From: Fratercula arctica
Lineage: Eukaryota > Chordata > Aves > Charadriiformes > Alcidae
DNA length: 64,000 nt
NCBI GenBank assembly: GCA_947846985.1
Contig: CANTUZ010000026.1
Coordinates: 54,418,730 to 54,482,729, forward strand
Reading direction: 5' to 3'
Position 1 is the first letter of the stretch. Each line of letters starts with the position of its first letter. Positions 51,826 to 63,378 of this stretch are shown here, in pieces. The notes beneath the pieces are model-generated. The model was not told the DNA's origin. It made no database searches and saw nothing but the letters and a program-made list of their open reading frames with translations. Both the position numbers and the translations under genes were made by a program.

Positions 51826-54800
51826 AGCACATGTAAAGTACAAAAAGAAGTACAGAATACACACTTCATCATAAAGATGTTGTGGAATGGCAATGGGATC
51901 CCAGTGAGGATATGTTTCAATACCTGCTAAGCCATTGGAAAAAGGAATTTTATCAGAAGTACATAACCAGCTATTATACCTGTAAAGTGCTATATAACTA
52001 AGCTATCTTGACTGCAAGGGTTCAAGTAAGTGCCACTTTCACTAAGAACAAAGCTTGAATGTATACTCAGTAGTGTTTACAGGATCCAGTGACACATTCA
52101 TCATGAATTAAAGAAGAAAAATATAGCCTGCTTACTGCCGACTGGCCACTGTGGTTAGACATCCCACAGAAGAAATCCCCAGTGGATGGAATATTTTCTT
52201 CAGCAAATAGACCAGGCTTTGGCAGAAAAGATCATGATGGAATTGAGTAGAGAAAGTGAAGTCCATAAGATCAAGTAAATCAGTAAATGCCTTCAGTCAG
52301 AGGACTGTTTCTGATCTTGTATTATAACCTCAGCTTTTGTTGCTGTTTTTCTTATTGCTGTTGGTTGGGGTTTGTTGTTTTTAAGTATTGGAGCCCTTAA
52401 AGGATTTTGAGGATGTTATGAGTAACTAAAAGTATGTATCTTATGGAGTTGTCTTAGCAAAAAAAATTCGTAAGGGTGGGAGGGGGGAGGGAAACATCAA
52501 ATATTTTATCAATTGTTATTGTGTTGTGTCCTGCTGTCACACAACCCTTAACGTCCCAATTGTTTTTCTAGCTACCGCTGTCAATACCCACTACATGGAA
52601 CCACTCAGAGGCCGTATTGATCCATTTTTAAAGAGAAGTTTTTCTGTTGTGTTCAGATTTAAAGACGTATGAGAAGGTGCCCTTATTTTTGGTACCAAAG
52701 ATTACTCTTACACATTTTTTCCTTTCCTTGAAGAAATGGTGTAGATTTAGTATGATGTTTCTTTGCTGCTGAAGGGAACACATCCTTTATGTTATTTAAA
52801 TTTTTGAATTAAGCATCTCAAAGCAGAGCCTCTTTACTGACTTTGCATATAGAATTTACTTCTTCAGAAAAATCAGCAGGAGTAAAGAAATTATTTCATA
52901 CATTCAAATATATATATACACAATTTTTTTTTTCTGATTGAAAGGAAAACACAAAGTGTAAAGGAACTCAGGTGACATTAGAACACGTCTAGAGAAAAAA
53001 AAAAAAAAAAAGACCTAGCCAATTAAATGGAAAAGAAAAGAATTGTAGGTCAAACAGTTCTTTTAAAACTTAAATTTCTAGTGGTGTTGGATGATATCTT
53101 TCTCTAATATACCTCTTTTGTATCAGCTTGATATTCTGATGTGTAATTGAAATAACATAGAGCTGCTTTATCTCACAGTGATTTTTCTGAGCATCATTCT
53201 TGTTTATCCACGAAGCCAAGAATTCTTTCACTGTCTTCTTTCAAAAAAGAGAACAAGAAATTACGCAGGAGGGTAGGAGGTAGGACAGGGTGGAGTGTCA
53301 GTGCAACATATACTAAGATACACAACCTGTCTGCATATGATATGCTTTAGTGCTAATGGAGGAGGTAAATGAAGAAAACCACGGTTACACCATTTTCATG
53401 TCAGGCTAGCCTAAGGAGAAGGCGTGTAGATACAATGTATGGATATTTTCCTGTTATGTTTCCAGCTCTGTGTTAGATCCTCATCTCCAAATATGATATT
53501 TGGTGTATCTAGTGAATTTTGAACTAGCTTGAGCAATTTCATATGTAGCACAGCACTCACAGACATTTACTATCTAACAGTGCCATTTATTACCCATTCT
53601 TCCTCTTAAGTTCACATGTATGACTAGAGGCCTGCGATTATCCAAATTTAGTAGCTAAATCACTGCCTTGCAGTTTTGCCAAACGTTGATGGGAAATAGA
53701 AGGTCATTGTGCTCTATCTAAGAGATGGTAGCATCTTTCCGCATTCACCAGTCTTTTCTACCCAGGACAGTCTACTTTGGCTCTATGCTAAGGTGTGGGA
53801 TGTAGTCCTAACACAATCACCACTGAAACCAAGGCATCACAAGGAACCAAACAGCAACACAGACTGGAATGTGTTTAATTTGTTGTTGATAAGACAGAGG
53901 GTGTTACTTGTACACTGTGTAAACTTGCAGTTTAAGACCCGGTTATTTCTGTGATGAAAGCTGGGCATATTCCTGTTCTTTCTGTTAGGGTTTTGCTGCC
54001 GTTGATCTTTTAAAACATATTTCATATACATTGGCAGAATTTCTATTGAGGTAAAGAATTCATAGGTGCCAGTCTCACAGAAGCTCATAGAAGCATTTGT
54101 TCAGCTTTATCTTTTCTTTTGGGAATGTCTTATCTTATTCTCTACTGTCAGGCCATCAACAAAAAGGGAATTCAAGTAGACTAAAATATTAACTGACAGG
54201 TGATTTTTTTCACCTCAGGGAAGATTTTAATACAGCAATTGGTTATTTCTCTGAGAGCAAAGTAGACAGAGACACTCTAATTCCTGTGGTAATAAAAAAA
54301 AAAAGGTTACTTGTGTAATTGAATAACTGAAAACAATGAGATGAAATAGGGACATGAGAAAGTTTGCTTTCAGAAGACAGCAGATGAAGAAAAATTTGGC
54401 CTGAGCCTGTTTTGTAAGCTTCACATTTGATTCTCTGCGAGTGAAGTTAATTTTAGTACACAAGCCATGGTGTATGAATTTTTACCCTATTGCTAAATCT
54501 GATACAATAGGGCGATACAGTGCAAGGTTTCTCTGACTTGGTTGGGCACAAGACGTGACAGTAGCACCTACTTCCAAGACAACAGAGTTTGCCCATACCT
54601 TCTCAAAATCAGGCATTAACCTTGTCCCCTGCAAGTTTTACACCCTCAATACTGCATGCTTCTGGCACCATGAGTCATAGTCCCGTGGCGCTCCACCGTC
54701 ACCCACACTCACCCTTCTCATAGCAACCTTCCTTCAAACTGGCACCCTACTGAAGGCATAGGACTCCTCACTAACCCATCTCCTGTCTCACCTGCCTCAG

Positions 54801-56535
54801 CTTTATCCTTAGCTGAAGTGTAATGTAGGGAGTGGTAGGTTTCAAACCATCCTCTGAGGCAAGTAGCAGTTGTAGTCTTTGGCTGTGCAGGTTTTCACAA
54901 GCACTAGGAATCATTTTACTGTATTGCTCTTGTATAGGATCTGTGTCCATGTGGAGACCAAAGTCTCTGGGGCTTCCTGGTGTACGGTTTGTTGTGCTGC
55001 AAATGGTCTGTTTTGAGGTGGTTTGTGACCATCAGTTACTGGTTACTCTAGGGTGACCTGAGATGGGACATGCCTAGAGCTTTTACTATTAGTTTTTTTC
55101 CTGTTAGGTTATGTGGCCTCGGTTGTTAGCCCTCACTGCTGGGAAGCTATAGCAGTGGACCCATTGCAGACACCCTTTCTTATCTTTCTCTTATACCTCC
55201 TGGCTCTGCATTGCCCTGGGGCTCTTTGTGCTTTTCTATTGAGGCACCCCAGGTTCTGAATGGAAAAAAAAAAAAAAATTAAAAAATCAATTAGTTCCCT
55301 TGTGTGACTCTTTTTCCCTGAAGGTGACCAAAGGCTCCATAGCACCAAAGGCTTAGCTGCTGTATAGGGACTTTAAAGTGGAATAAGTTTCACCTCGTGG
55401 TCCTTCACAGGGCAGCAGTCAACAGCTCAAGCCTCCATAGCTGCCTTGGATGATTTCTGTTTATATATATTTGCACTTCCTGTGCTGCCTACAGCACAGA
55501 TCAGATAAACAGGCTTTATTATAATTACCACTTTTATCATCCAACACTATCAATGACTAATAAAATGTAGACAGGATGGAAAGAAGGATCCCTAATACTC
55601 TTGTGATATCTGCCCTGGTGAGGAACAGCTGAGGAACAGCCCATCAGTTGAGTGTTCCTCAAATTTTTCGTTGTATCGGTCATGTCAATTGCCAGCTATG
55701 GTTCCTAAATGATTGTTGAAGTAAGAACAGGGAGCTACATTAAGACAGCAGACAGTATATATTTTTCCAAATCTTATGGCAGCTTTACATTGTACAACTT
55801 TATTTCATTCAGATAAATTTATTGTAAACTGTTTATTAATGTACATGTTAATGTTTCTGTGGCAGAGAGTCTTTCATATTTCATAAAAATAATAGATAAA
55901 TATATTTGAGTGTTAAGTTTTCAGCTTTGGGACAGTTCTCTCCCACAGCTCCGAGCCACTCTCCAGATACAAGATCTACTGAACCTTTCAAACCATGTCT
56001 GGTTTACATGATCTGATGTATAATAAAGACTGTACCATTCTTTGTTAAACAATATAAGCAACATGTGCTTGAGGTCAACACCTTCTCTCTAATTGGTTGC
56101 AATTTGAAGAAAAACAGGTGTGGGTTCAGTACCTTTTTTTAGTGTTTGATCTAGCAAAGTGCTGAGCACTCTTCACAGTGACTTTCCTGGGAGAGACATG
56201 TCCAGGATTTAGATGGGGATCTAGATTAGCATATTTCAGGATATAACTCTGAAATTGCACATTATTTATTTTTAAGAGCACTGTTACTTTGTGTAGGGAA
56301 AAGCACAATTGTTCTAAATGTAGATAAAATAAAGGAAGTGTGTTTACAGAGAGCTTCATTCCTGCACAGTACTATTGCTACTGAGCATATGTAATACAAT
56401 TTCTGTGGTTTAAAGTATTGATACGTGTTCTGTCAGGATTGTCATGTTTGACACTGTTAATATTATTTCAAGTACAGCTATGGGGATTGGTTTTTATTTG
56501 TATAACTGTAAAATAAAGAAGGTGGTTTTTTTTCA
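51826..56535 (+). other. ST8SIA4: ST8SIA4 3' untranslated region (approximate end)
   Basis: About 4.7 kb of AT-rich sequence without a supported gene, from the stop codon to the most likely poly(A) site. The mammalian ST8SIA4 mRNA also has a multi-kilobase 3' UTR, which supports continuity. It contains an A run near 52996-53012, a T/A-rich run around 52905-52935, many ATTTA pentamers, and several AATAAA hexamers (about 54291, 55559, 56022, 56328, 56512) that could give alternative ends. No transposon is recognisable inside it, in contrast to the sequence just downstream, which fits purifying selection on a transcribed UTR. The exact end is inferred. Confidence 0.7.
56512..56517 (+). terminator. 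ST8SIA4: Probable distal poly(A) signal of ST8SIA4
   Basis: A canonical AATAAA in GTAAAATAAAGAAGGTGG, followed within 10-35 bases by a GT- then T-rich stretch (GGTGGTTTTTTTTCATTTTT), the usual downstream element for cleavage. It is the last hexamer before repeat-rich sequence begins at about 56630. Upstream hexamers at 56022 and 56328 have weaker downstream elements and may serve as alternative sites. Confidence 0.7.
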
Positions 56536-56630
56536 TTTTTTCCGCTGTATTCTGTTCCATATTCCTTTGTAACACAGCTTGATAATATTTTTCAGTTATG
56601 TGCTAATTGTAAGGATATGTGGAAGGAGAG

Positions 56631-57267
56631 TGTCTGCTCCTTTAAGATGTCTGGTCAAGGACTTTCTCAACACAAATGGGGATATTAAGAAAAGGAGGAA
56701 GCCATAAACAAGAACAAGACACAAACCTGACCAATGAATGATAAGGGAGGCAGTGATGAGAACCAAAACTGATCAGTCGCATTAACTGGTAAGGTTGTGT
56801 GGAGTGTAGGAGTGTTTATTCCAGTAAGCTTATCTGATTGAGGACCTTGTCAAATGGAATACTAAGGAAAAGGGGGAAGCAATAAAGTATGTGGAGACAC
56901 AAACCTGACAGGCAAATCATAATGGAGACAGACAAGAAGCCAACCTCATCAGTCACACTAACTGAACGGCTATCAAGAAACTGCAGGCAAACAGGACTTT
57001 GTGACTGTGAAGGATGCAGACCTGAGGGTCTGTGATGTTGGAGGGGAGATGATGGGACTGCGCAAACTGATGAGGCAATGGGCAGGTGAGGAAGAAAGGA
57101 GGAATAAAGACAAAAGGGGCCGGTCGCGTGTGAACCATGACCGGTCAGTACACTTATCTGGCTGAGCCCGGCACCTGGTTGCCGCAGTCTGTCCTAACTC
57201 CCCATTAAATCTTCTTTAACTACCTCTCTGTGTAATCTCACTCTGTCCTGTGCGTGTGAGTGCTGCA
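56631..57267 (+). mobile_element. LTR-like element (putative ERV LTR)
   Basis: It starts TGTCTGCTCCTTTAAGATGT and reaches a retroviral-style 3' part with CCCCATTAAATCTTCTTTAA (ATTAAA signal near 57205) and then CTCACTCTGTCCTGTGCGTG. Internally there are diverged direct repeats with a period of about 180 bp. One unit holds GACACAAACCTGACCAATGA (56718) and ACTGATCAGTCGCATTAACT; the next holds GACACAAACCTGACAGGCAA (56896) and CATCAGTCACACTAACTG; a shorter third copy lies at about 57060-57165. Repeats of this kind are common in U3 enhancers. I could not find a clear target duplication or a second LTR, so the family and the exact 3' end are uncertain. Confidence 0.55.
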
Positions 57268-57392
57268 AGGACTCAGTGCCAGCTGCTGGGGGACCATTGT
57301 GCGAGGAGTGAGTGCCAGCTGCTGGAGTCACCTGGGGCTGGGGGTGCCCCTGGCCTGTGGTGTCGGCTGCTGGAGTCAGGGGGTCTCAGTCC
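57268..57392 (+). repeat. Short GC-rich repeats with GCTGCTGG units
   Basis: AGTGCCAGCTGCTGG occurs twice (about 57279 and 57310) and GGCTGCTGGAGTCA once more near 57364. A related ACCAGCTGCTGGGGGTCACC lies beyond the CR1, at about 57795. The two sides therefore probably belonged to one GC-rich sequence, likely the leader of the preceding LTR element, before the CR1 inserted. Confidence 0.6.
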
Positions 57393-57726
57393 CTCTCCAC
57401 AACTACCTAAAAGAAGGTTGTACCGAGGCAGGGGTTGGTCTTTATTCCCAAGTAAGAAGCGATAGGACAAGAGGAAAAGGGCTCAAGTTGTGCTAGGGGA
57501 CGTTTAGATTGGATATCAGGAAAAATTTCTTCAACAAAAGGGTTGTCAAGCATTGGAACAGGCTGCGCAAGGAAGCGATGGAGTCATCATCCCTGGGGGT
57601 ATTTAAAAGACTTGTAGATGTGGCACTTTGGGACATGGTTAGTGGTGGGCTTGGCAGTGCTAGGTTAATGGTTGGACTCGATGATCTTAAAGTTCTTTTG
57701 CAACCTAAATGATTCTATGATTCAAT
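57393..57726 (+). mobile_element. CR1 LINE 3' fragment (different subfamily)
   Basis: The segment begins CTCTCCACAACTACCTAAAA and runs through AAGCGATAGGACAAGAGGAA, GGATATCAGGAAAAATTTCT, GGGTTGTCAAGCATTGGAAC and TAATGGTTGGACTCGATGAT to the end TGATTCTATGATTCAATG. The TCGATGATCTTAAAG tail differs from the CTAGATGACCTTTAAAG tail of the other copies, marking another CR1 subfamily. It is 5' truncated and in + orientation. It separates two GC-rich blocks and probably interrupted them. Confidence 0.93.
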
Positions 57727-58420
57727 GCCAAGAGCTGGAGCAGGTGGGGATCTTTAACCTCCAGCCATGGGGTGGGAACGGTGTGTGTCCCAAAACCAGC
57801 TGCTGGGGGTCACCTTCACGACTGAGGTGAGTGAGGGGCTCGTCGCTGGTGGCTCAAAGAGGGGCGAGTGTCTGTGTCCCCCCCAAGCCCGGTGCGCGTG
57901 GGGTGTGCGTGTGCAACCACCAGCAAACTTCAAGCTGCACCAGCCGGCGAGTGGGGGACCCGTGGGGCAGGCAGGGGGGGCCGGGATCGGGGCAGGGGGG
58001 CCGGGCGGGCGGAGGGGCCGTGCCGGTGCTCGGGGGGTGTGCTTGTGAAGCTGGAGAGTGTCCCCTGTGTGCTGCACTAGTGACCTTCTGCCGCTGCCAG
58101 CCCAGGAGGAGGAGGGGGCTGGGCTGTCTGCCCTCCCGGTCCTGCCCGTCCTCTGTGGGGCTGCTGGCAGGGACTGGGCCTCCTGTGGGGCAGTGTGAGT
58201 GACCGGCCGTGTCAGCGTCCTCTCTGTGTGTGAATGTCTCTGGGACAAGTGCTCAGTTTCTTTACTAGCTGAACCTGCAAATGGGGAAAGGTCACCCGTG
58301 TCCCTCAGCCTGGGCAGAGACTCCGGGTCTCTGGGCACCGAGCTGGGCTCCATCAGCTGGGCAGGAGAGGTCCTGGGATGGAGCAGGTGGAGGAGGCAGC
58401 TGCTCGTAATGCCCCATTAA
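57727..58420. other. GC-rich block, possible ERV leader
   Basis: About 700 bp of sequence much richer in G and C than anything else in the window. It has many G runs and CpGs and a core at 57964-58018 (GGGGCAGGCAGGGGGGGCCG and onward). It begins with CTGGAGCAGGTGGGGATCTT and ends near GCAGCTGCTCGTAATGCCCC. Long open frames exist on both strands but they are low-complexity Pro/Arg/Gly/Ser chains and resemble no protein. It might be the leader of the LTR element upstream or an unrelated CpG island. The sequence alone does not decide. Confidence 0.45.
57964..58018 (+). repeat. G-run cluster (quadruplex-prone)
   Basis: At least six runs of three or more G within 55 bases (GGGG, GGGGGGG, GGG, GGGG, GGGGGG, GGG, GGG, GGGG). 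This spacing satisfies the usual G-quadruplex pattern several times over. It lies in the GC-rich block downstream of the gene. Confidence 0.85.
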
Positions 58421-58686
58421 TACAGTGTATTATAAAATGTTTGAAGTTGTTCATGTGAGAGCAAAACTTACCCAATGAGGGCCAGAATTAATCTCTGTGT
58501 ACGCTTCAGAATTTAAAAGAAAATGAAAAAATAACTTGTAGAAATCACATGAAACACTGCAAAAACCATACACTATGCTTTAAAGCCTACTAAATCAACC
58601 ATTATCGCGTTTTAATTACTAACAGGTTTCTAAGCCGTTACTAATCATACTGTGAAAGCAAATACACAACTCCACTCTGTCCAGCG

Positions 58687-59044
58687 GTGAGAGTGTTGGA
58701 GTTGTTCAGCTTGGAGAAGAGAAGGCTCCAGGGAGACCTTATTGTGGCCTTTCAATATTTGAAGGGGGCCTACGAGAAAGTTGGAGAGGGACTTTTGACA
58801 AAGGCATGTAGTGATAGGACGAGGGGTAATGGCATCAAACTGGAAGAGGGGAGATTTAGACTAGATATCAGGAAGAAATTTTTCACTATGAGGGTGGTGA
58901 GGCACTGGAACAGGTTGCCCAGAGAAGTTGTGGCTGCCCCATCCCTGGAAGTGTTCAAGGCCGGGTTGGATGGGACTTTGAGCAGCCTGGTCTAGTGAGA
59001 GGTGTCCCTGCCCAGGGCAGGGGGGTTGGAACTATGATTCTATG
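58687..59044 (+). mobile_element. CR1 LINE 3' fragment
   Basis: It runs from GTTGTTCAGCTTGGAGAAGA through GGCTCCAGGGAGACCTTATT, GTGATAGGACGAGGGGTAAT, GAAGAAATTTTTCACTATGA and CACTGGAACAGGTTGCCCAG to the end GTTGGAACTATGATTCTATG. Compared with the other copies, roughly 35 bp between GGTTGGA and the terminal repeat are missing. It is 5' truncated and in + orientation. One frame of about 100 codons spans it; this is the remnant of the CR1 ORF2 C-terminus plus tail and not a host gene. Confidence 0.94.
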
Positions 59045-60092
59045 AACTGCACAGTTAGCACAGTAGAGAGGCTGTGGTCTCAAAGAAAAAGAATACTTCT
59101 TTCCTGGAGACTAAAAGGTGTTCCAAGGGAAGTACAATGAGAGTCATAAAATGATAAAGATGGAGCGAAAAGATGGAACGTAACAAAATAAGAGTAGATG
59201 GTTTCAAATGTCCCTCTCCTGAACCCCTAACTGCGTGGCATTCACTTTTTCCTCTCCAGGCTTGTCCATTTGCTCTCCAACCTCTCTGTTCTTACTCCTG
59301 AATCATTGGCAAGTGCAAGATGACTCTGAAAATCTGTGTGTGAAGAGAGACTACTCGAAGCCTGAGGCAGTGTTATATAGCAATGCACCAGCCTGGAAAA
59401 AGAATAGTTATTGCAGTATGGTATTCCATGTGGATGAATTGCTTCTCTTAGAAGAAGGATGGAGTAGCCTGGACAGTGCATCATGGTAATGCTCTCTGCT
59501 CTGCTTCTACAGCTCATAGAAGAGTGCTTTGTGATACACAAACAGCATTCAGTGCTGTAATAGCTCTAACTCTGTTCCTCAAAAAAGTCATCCTACGAGT
59601 AGTACGTGTAAAGCCTGATTTTGCAAAGTTATGTCCTGAAGTAACCTCAGCTCCTCCCATGCCAGCTGCATCACTGCTTTTCCACCTTCCACCTTTCTAC
59701 TTCCAGTGCCTTCCAGAGTCCTCTCACTGAGCTGCTTCCTCTTCCAATCATCCCACATCCCTCCAATATCCACTATTAAAGCATGGGACAGAGGACCAGC
59801 TCTGCAAAAGCAGGAGAAGCTCACAAATCAGGCAAGTCAAGGTTCCTATAATGCCAGTTTGCAGCTATACAAGGGCTGATACGCCCATGCTAACAAACCT
59901 GCATCCCATTTAGGGAGTGGGCTGTTGCCACTGAGGGAGTACAGAGTGCTGCTTGTCTTTCCTGCAGCAGCAAAACTGGCGTTCACTCTCCCTCTCCTTG
60001 TAACTTACTTATCTCCAAAACATTTAGGAATTTAAAATGTCTAAGACAGCTACTCTTATAGTAAATGCGGCAGAGTTGGATCAACGGATTAG

Positions 60093-60538
60093 TACAGAAT
60101 CATGGAATCACTTAGCTTGGAAGGGGCCTCTTGAGATCGTCAAGTCCAAATCCTGCTGGCTCAGCTGGGTCAGCTGGAGCAGTTTGCCCAGGACCATGTT
60201 GAGTTTTGAAAGCCTCCAATGATGGAGACTCCATAACCTCTCTGGGCAGCCTGGTCCTGTATTTGACCACCCTCACAGTAAAAAAAGAAGAAAAAAAAAA
60301 CTATTTTCTTGAGTTCATATGGAATTTCCAGTTTTAATTTGTGCTTGTTGCCTCTTGTCCTGTCAGTGTGCACAATGGAGAAGCATGTGGCTCCCTCTTC
60401 TTCATTCCCTGCCATCAGGTATTTATACACATTGATGACACCTCCCTGAGCCTTCTCCAGTCTGAACAGTCCCAGCTTTTTCAGCCTGTCCTCATATGAA
60501 AGATGCTTCAGTCCCTTAATCTTCCTCATGGGCCTGTG
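60093..60538 (-). mobile_element. CR1 LINE 3' fragment, antisense
   Basis: On the + strand it begins TACAGAATCATGGAATCACT, the reverse complement of a CR1 end. It continues through GGGGCCTCTTGAGATCGTCA, TAACCTCTCTGGGCAGCCTG, TTTGTGCTTGTTGCCTCTTG, GACACCTCCCTGAGCCTTCT and GCCTGTCCTCATATGAAAGA. The order and orientation identify a minus-strand CR1 of an older or different subfamily. It is interrupted by an A-rich run at 60279-60300 and is not coding. Confidence 0.92.
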
Positions 60539-63345
60539 CTAAGTTAGTAGGATGAACTGACAGACAAGCAATGGCATCACATAAGCCTCACTGCGTCAGC
60601 AAACTAGGATGAAGTGAGCTGTAGGTAAAGACAGAGCTACGGGACTGTAGATACGATAGAAAAATACCTGAAGAGAATTAAGTTATTTATTTTCTCAATA
60701 AAAGTAAACCCTAGCTCCCAGTCTCTACTACTATAGTTAGTATTTGGAACTCCCTCACTGAGAGTCTAAGTTGTGACGCAAAGGCAGGTGAGTAGAAATC
60801 CAGTCCATATTCTCTCCCTTTCATTTTTAATAGCTTCTTATCTAGAGCATATGACAAAGTTTGGAAAGATGATGTGGAATTCCTGGTAGGGAAAGTAACT
60901 TGCTTTTCAAGAAGTTACCATGCAGCCCAGGAGAATTTTTTTTTCCCTAGATTCTTGTGATTCACTAGACCAGATTAGAGTTGTATAGCCTTAACATGGC
61001 TTCTGGCTTCAGGGGTCTTTAGGTGACTATGATGAAGCAAATGACTCTAGACACACTTGTGCATTGGATACTATTGTATTTTGGAGAGTGCAAATTAATA
61101 GAAAATCTATTAAAAACATGTGGCTGTGTTCTCATCTCTATTTTTAGAGCTAAATAGACCAATATGTCTGGAAGCTGGCTTGCAAGCAAACGCTTATGCT
61201 AAAAAAAAAGAGGATGATTTGGATTTTCTCCAATTTGCTGTTGAAATCTGTTATAAGAAAAAGAGAACTTTGTGGTTTGAAAACTAGTAGTTCTCTAAAA
61301 GTAGGAAAGATTTTTCATCTCTGTATCCTGTTTATTTGTGGGCTTATTTGAATAGCACATAGCACTAAATATATGTTTGCAATTATTTGGCATAGAAATA
61401 GTTTGTGTAAAGTATATATCTCAGCAATTGCTTGACTTTTTTTTTAAACTGGTATGCAGCAAAGTGTTGATAAATTTCAGGTTTGGTTCAGTTACTGCTA
61501 TAATGAAAATCAACAGAAAGAAAAGAATGTCCTGTTTTTATATAGTACACATCTAAATGGGGTCTTGGTGACTAAACAGACGATCTAATCTGCTATAACA
61601 ATACTCCTAGTTAATTAAAATTTATAATGGAAAGTTTGACGATGGTGCTCTGACTTCATTGTGGTTCTTTTTTTGGTAAGAAAACACTGTACTGTTTTAA
61701 AGAAGGTGTTTTCCTCCTCAGAGGGTTCTTGTTTGTTGCTTTTTTGGTAATTTTTGCAGGATATATAGGGTCTATGTCCTATATATACCCACCAACATTA
61801 AGAGGAAAATTAGCAGAAACCTTGTAAGCTGAGAAAACACCTGCGTGCAGCCAATCTTTTGTCACAGGGCAATCACTCCATCCTTACCGGGTCACCTGTC
61901 CATGTCCTCAGCTCCAACCTTGCCAGGCAAGAGAGCATACCGATGAGAAAACTGTGTAACCTGGGGGCAAGAAGTCAGTAACTGTGAACAAGGCACCATT
62001 AGTTACCATATAGACATGCTTTCCTACTTGTGGGTCAAAATCCTGGAAAGGAAGGTTAGACATGCAGGCACTGTGAAAGAAGTAGTAGATCATCTATGGA
62101 AAATGACTCAGTTGTTATTTGTATCGGTCTTCAGACTTCACAGGAGGTGACAGTACCCTCTGGCAGAACCCAGTATGGCAGGACCGTGGCTCTGAAAAAA
62201 TCTCTGGTTTGCAGTAGCGCTGTTCTGCTTAGCTGTTGAAGAGAAGCATACAAATTCTAATTTAAGCCAATTATTCTTGAGTTGCCTCAACAAAATAGTA
62301 AATATTTTATAGCGTAGGATAGGTAAAACATGCAGATATATTTTTTTCTAAATTTATCAAGTATAGAAATATAGCTGACCATTCAAAATAGGTAAATGCA
62401 TTTGAAGCAATAAAGCTGACCAATAACATTTTTAAGCAAACTTCTAATTTGCAAGAGGCAAAACCTGTTACTTCTGAATGCAGAATGAATTGTAAACCAG
62501 GAAAGAGCCATAATACATGTGACTTCAGACTGAGCTCGTTATTAAGGTATATATCGGAACTATGGATTTTTCCCTTGCTTATGGCTCACCTCACTGCTGA
62601 AGTGGCTGATGATGCAGCTGGCAAAGAACCCTCCCAAATGCTTTTATTTTCCTTCTCTTATGATGGCGGCACAATCTAAAGTGAAAAAGCGGCCAGGTAG
62701 AAAACAGATATGTATTATACTATACAGACAGCAGAGCAAAAAACTCATCGGGTGTGATTATACTATCAGCCTATGTGCGAGGCCAGCTTACTTTCTGGCA
62801 GTGCTGTGGGCAGGATTGCTTGTCCCACAGTTTCTTACACTCAAGTAATATGTAAGACACACTTCTGTTGCTTGACTTAGAAAAAGTCCTCAGGGTCACC
62901 GACTTGAGTCACTGACTTGGCTTATACTACAGTACAACACACAAAATACGTGCAGAGAAGTGGTTTAGATTTTAGCTGTTTGAAAAGGTGTTGTGTTTGG
63001 TGAAACTGGCTTTTCCTCAGCACTTACAAACGTAGCTTTCAGTGTATTGCTTCACACACAAAACCCTCAAACATTTAGTGTGGATATTTGAAAAACATGC
63101 TTTGTTTTCAAATTTGATTTGGGCCAACAGTATATTTACATCTTCTCTTTGGTGGTATGTAGAATAAATTGAAATATTTCCTTCCAGCAGAAATTTATCA
63201 TTCAGAGACAGTGAAATTAGAGCATGTTCACTGTTGTGACCACTTTGTGGCAGCCAGCCTGGAGTGTGGACGGGAAGTAGATGCAGCAAGAGCGAGGTGG
63301 CTGAGGGGTGATGTTTGACACATGTTGTGAGTAGCTAATATTTGC

Positions 63346-63378
63346 GTTTGTTTTGTTTTGTTTTGTTTTGTTTTTTTT
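63346..63378 (+). repeat. (TTTTG)n microsatellite
   Basis: Five or so TTTTG/TTTGT units ending in a run of Ts. Simple repeat with no further meaning seen. Confidence 0.9.

Noticed and set aside
51821..51826. AATAAA overlapping the ST8SIA4 stop codon
   Set aside because: The hexamer is produced by the CAA-TAA-A context. The following 40 bases have no GT/T-rich downstream element, so cleavage here is unlikely.
57754..58353. 199-codon open frame on the minus strand
   Set aside because: It lies in the most GC-rich block, where stop codons are rare. The product is low-complexity Pro/Ser/Arg/Thr sequence with no recognisable domain, and overlapping frames on the other strand are also open.
58687..58995. 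102-codon plus-strand frame resembling a protein (MRVLELFSLEKRRLQGDL)
   Set aside because: This is the well-known translated tail of CR1 ORF2 and its 3' region, found in every CR1 copy, not a host gene.
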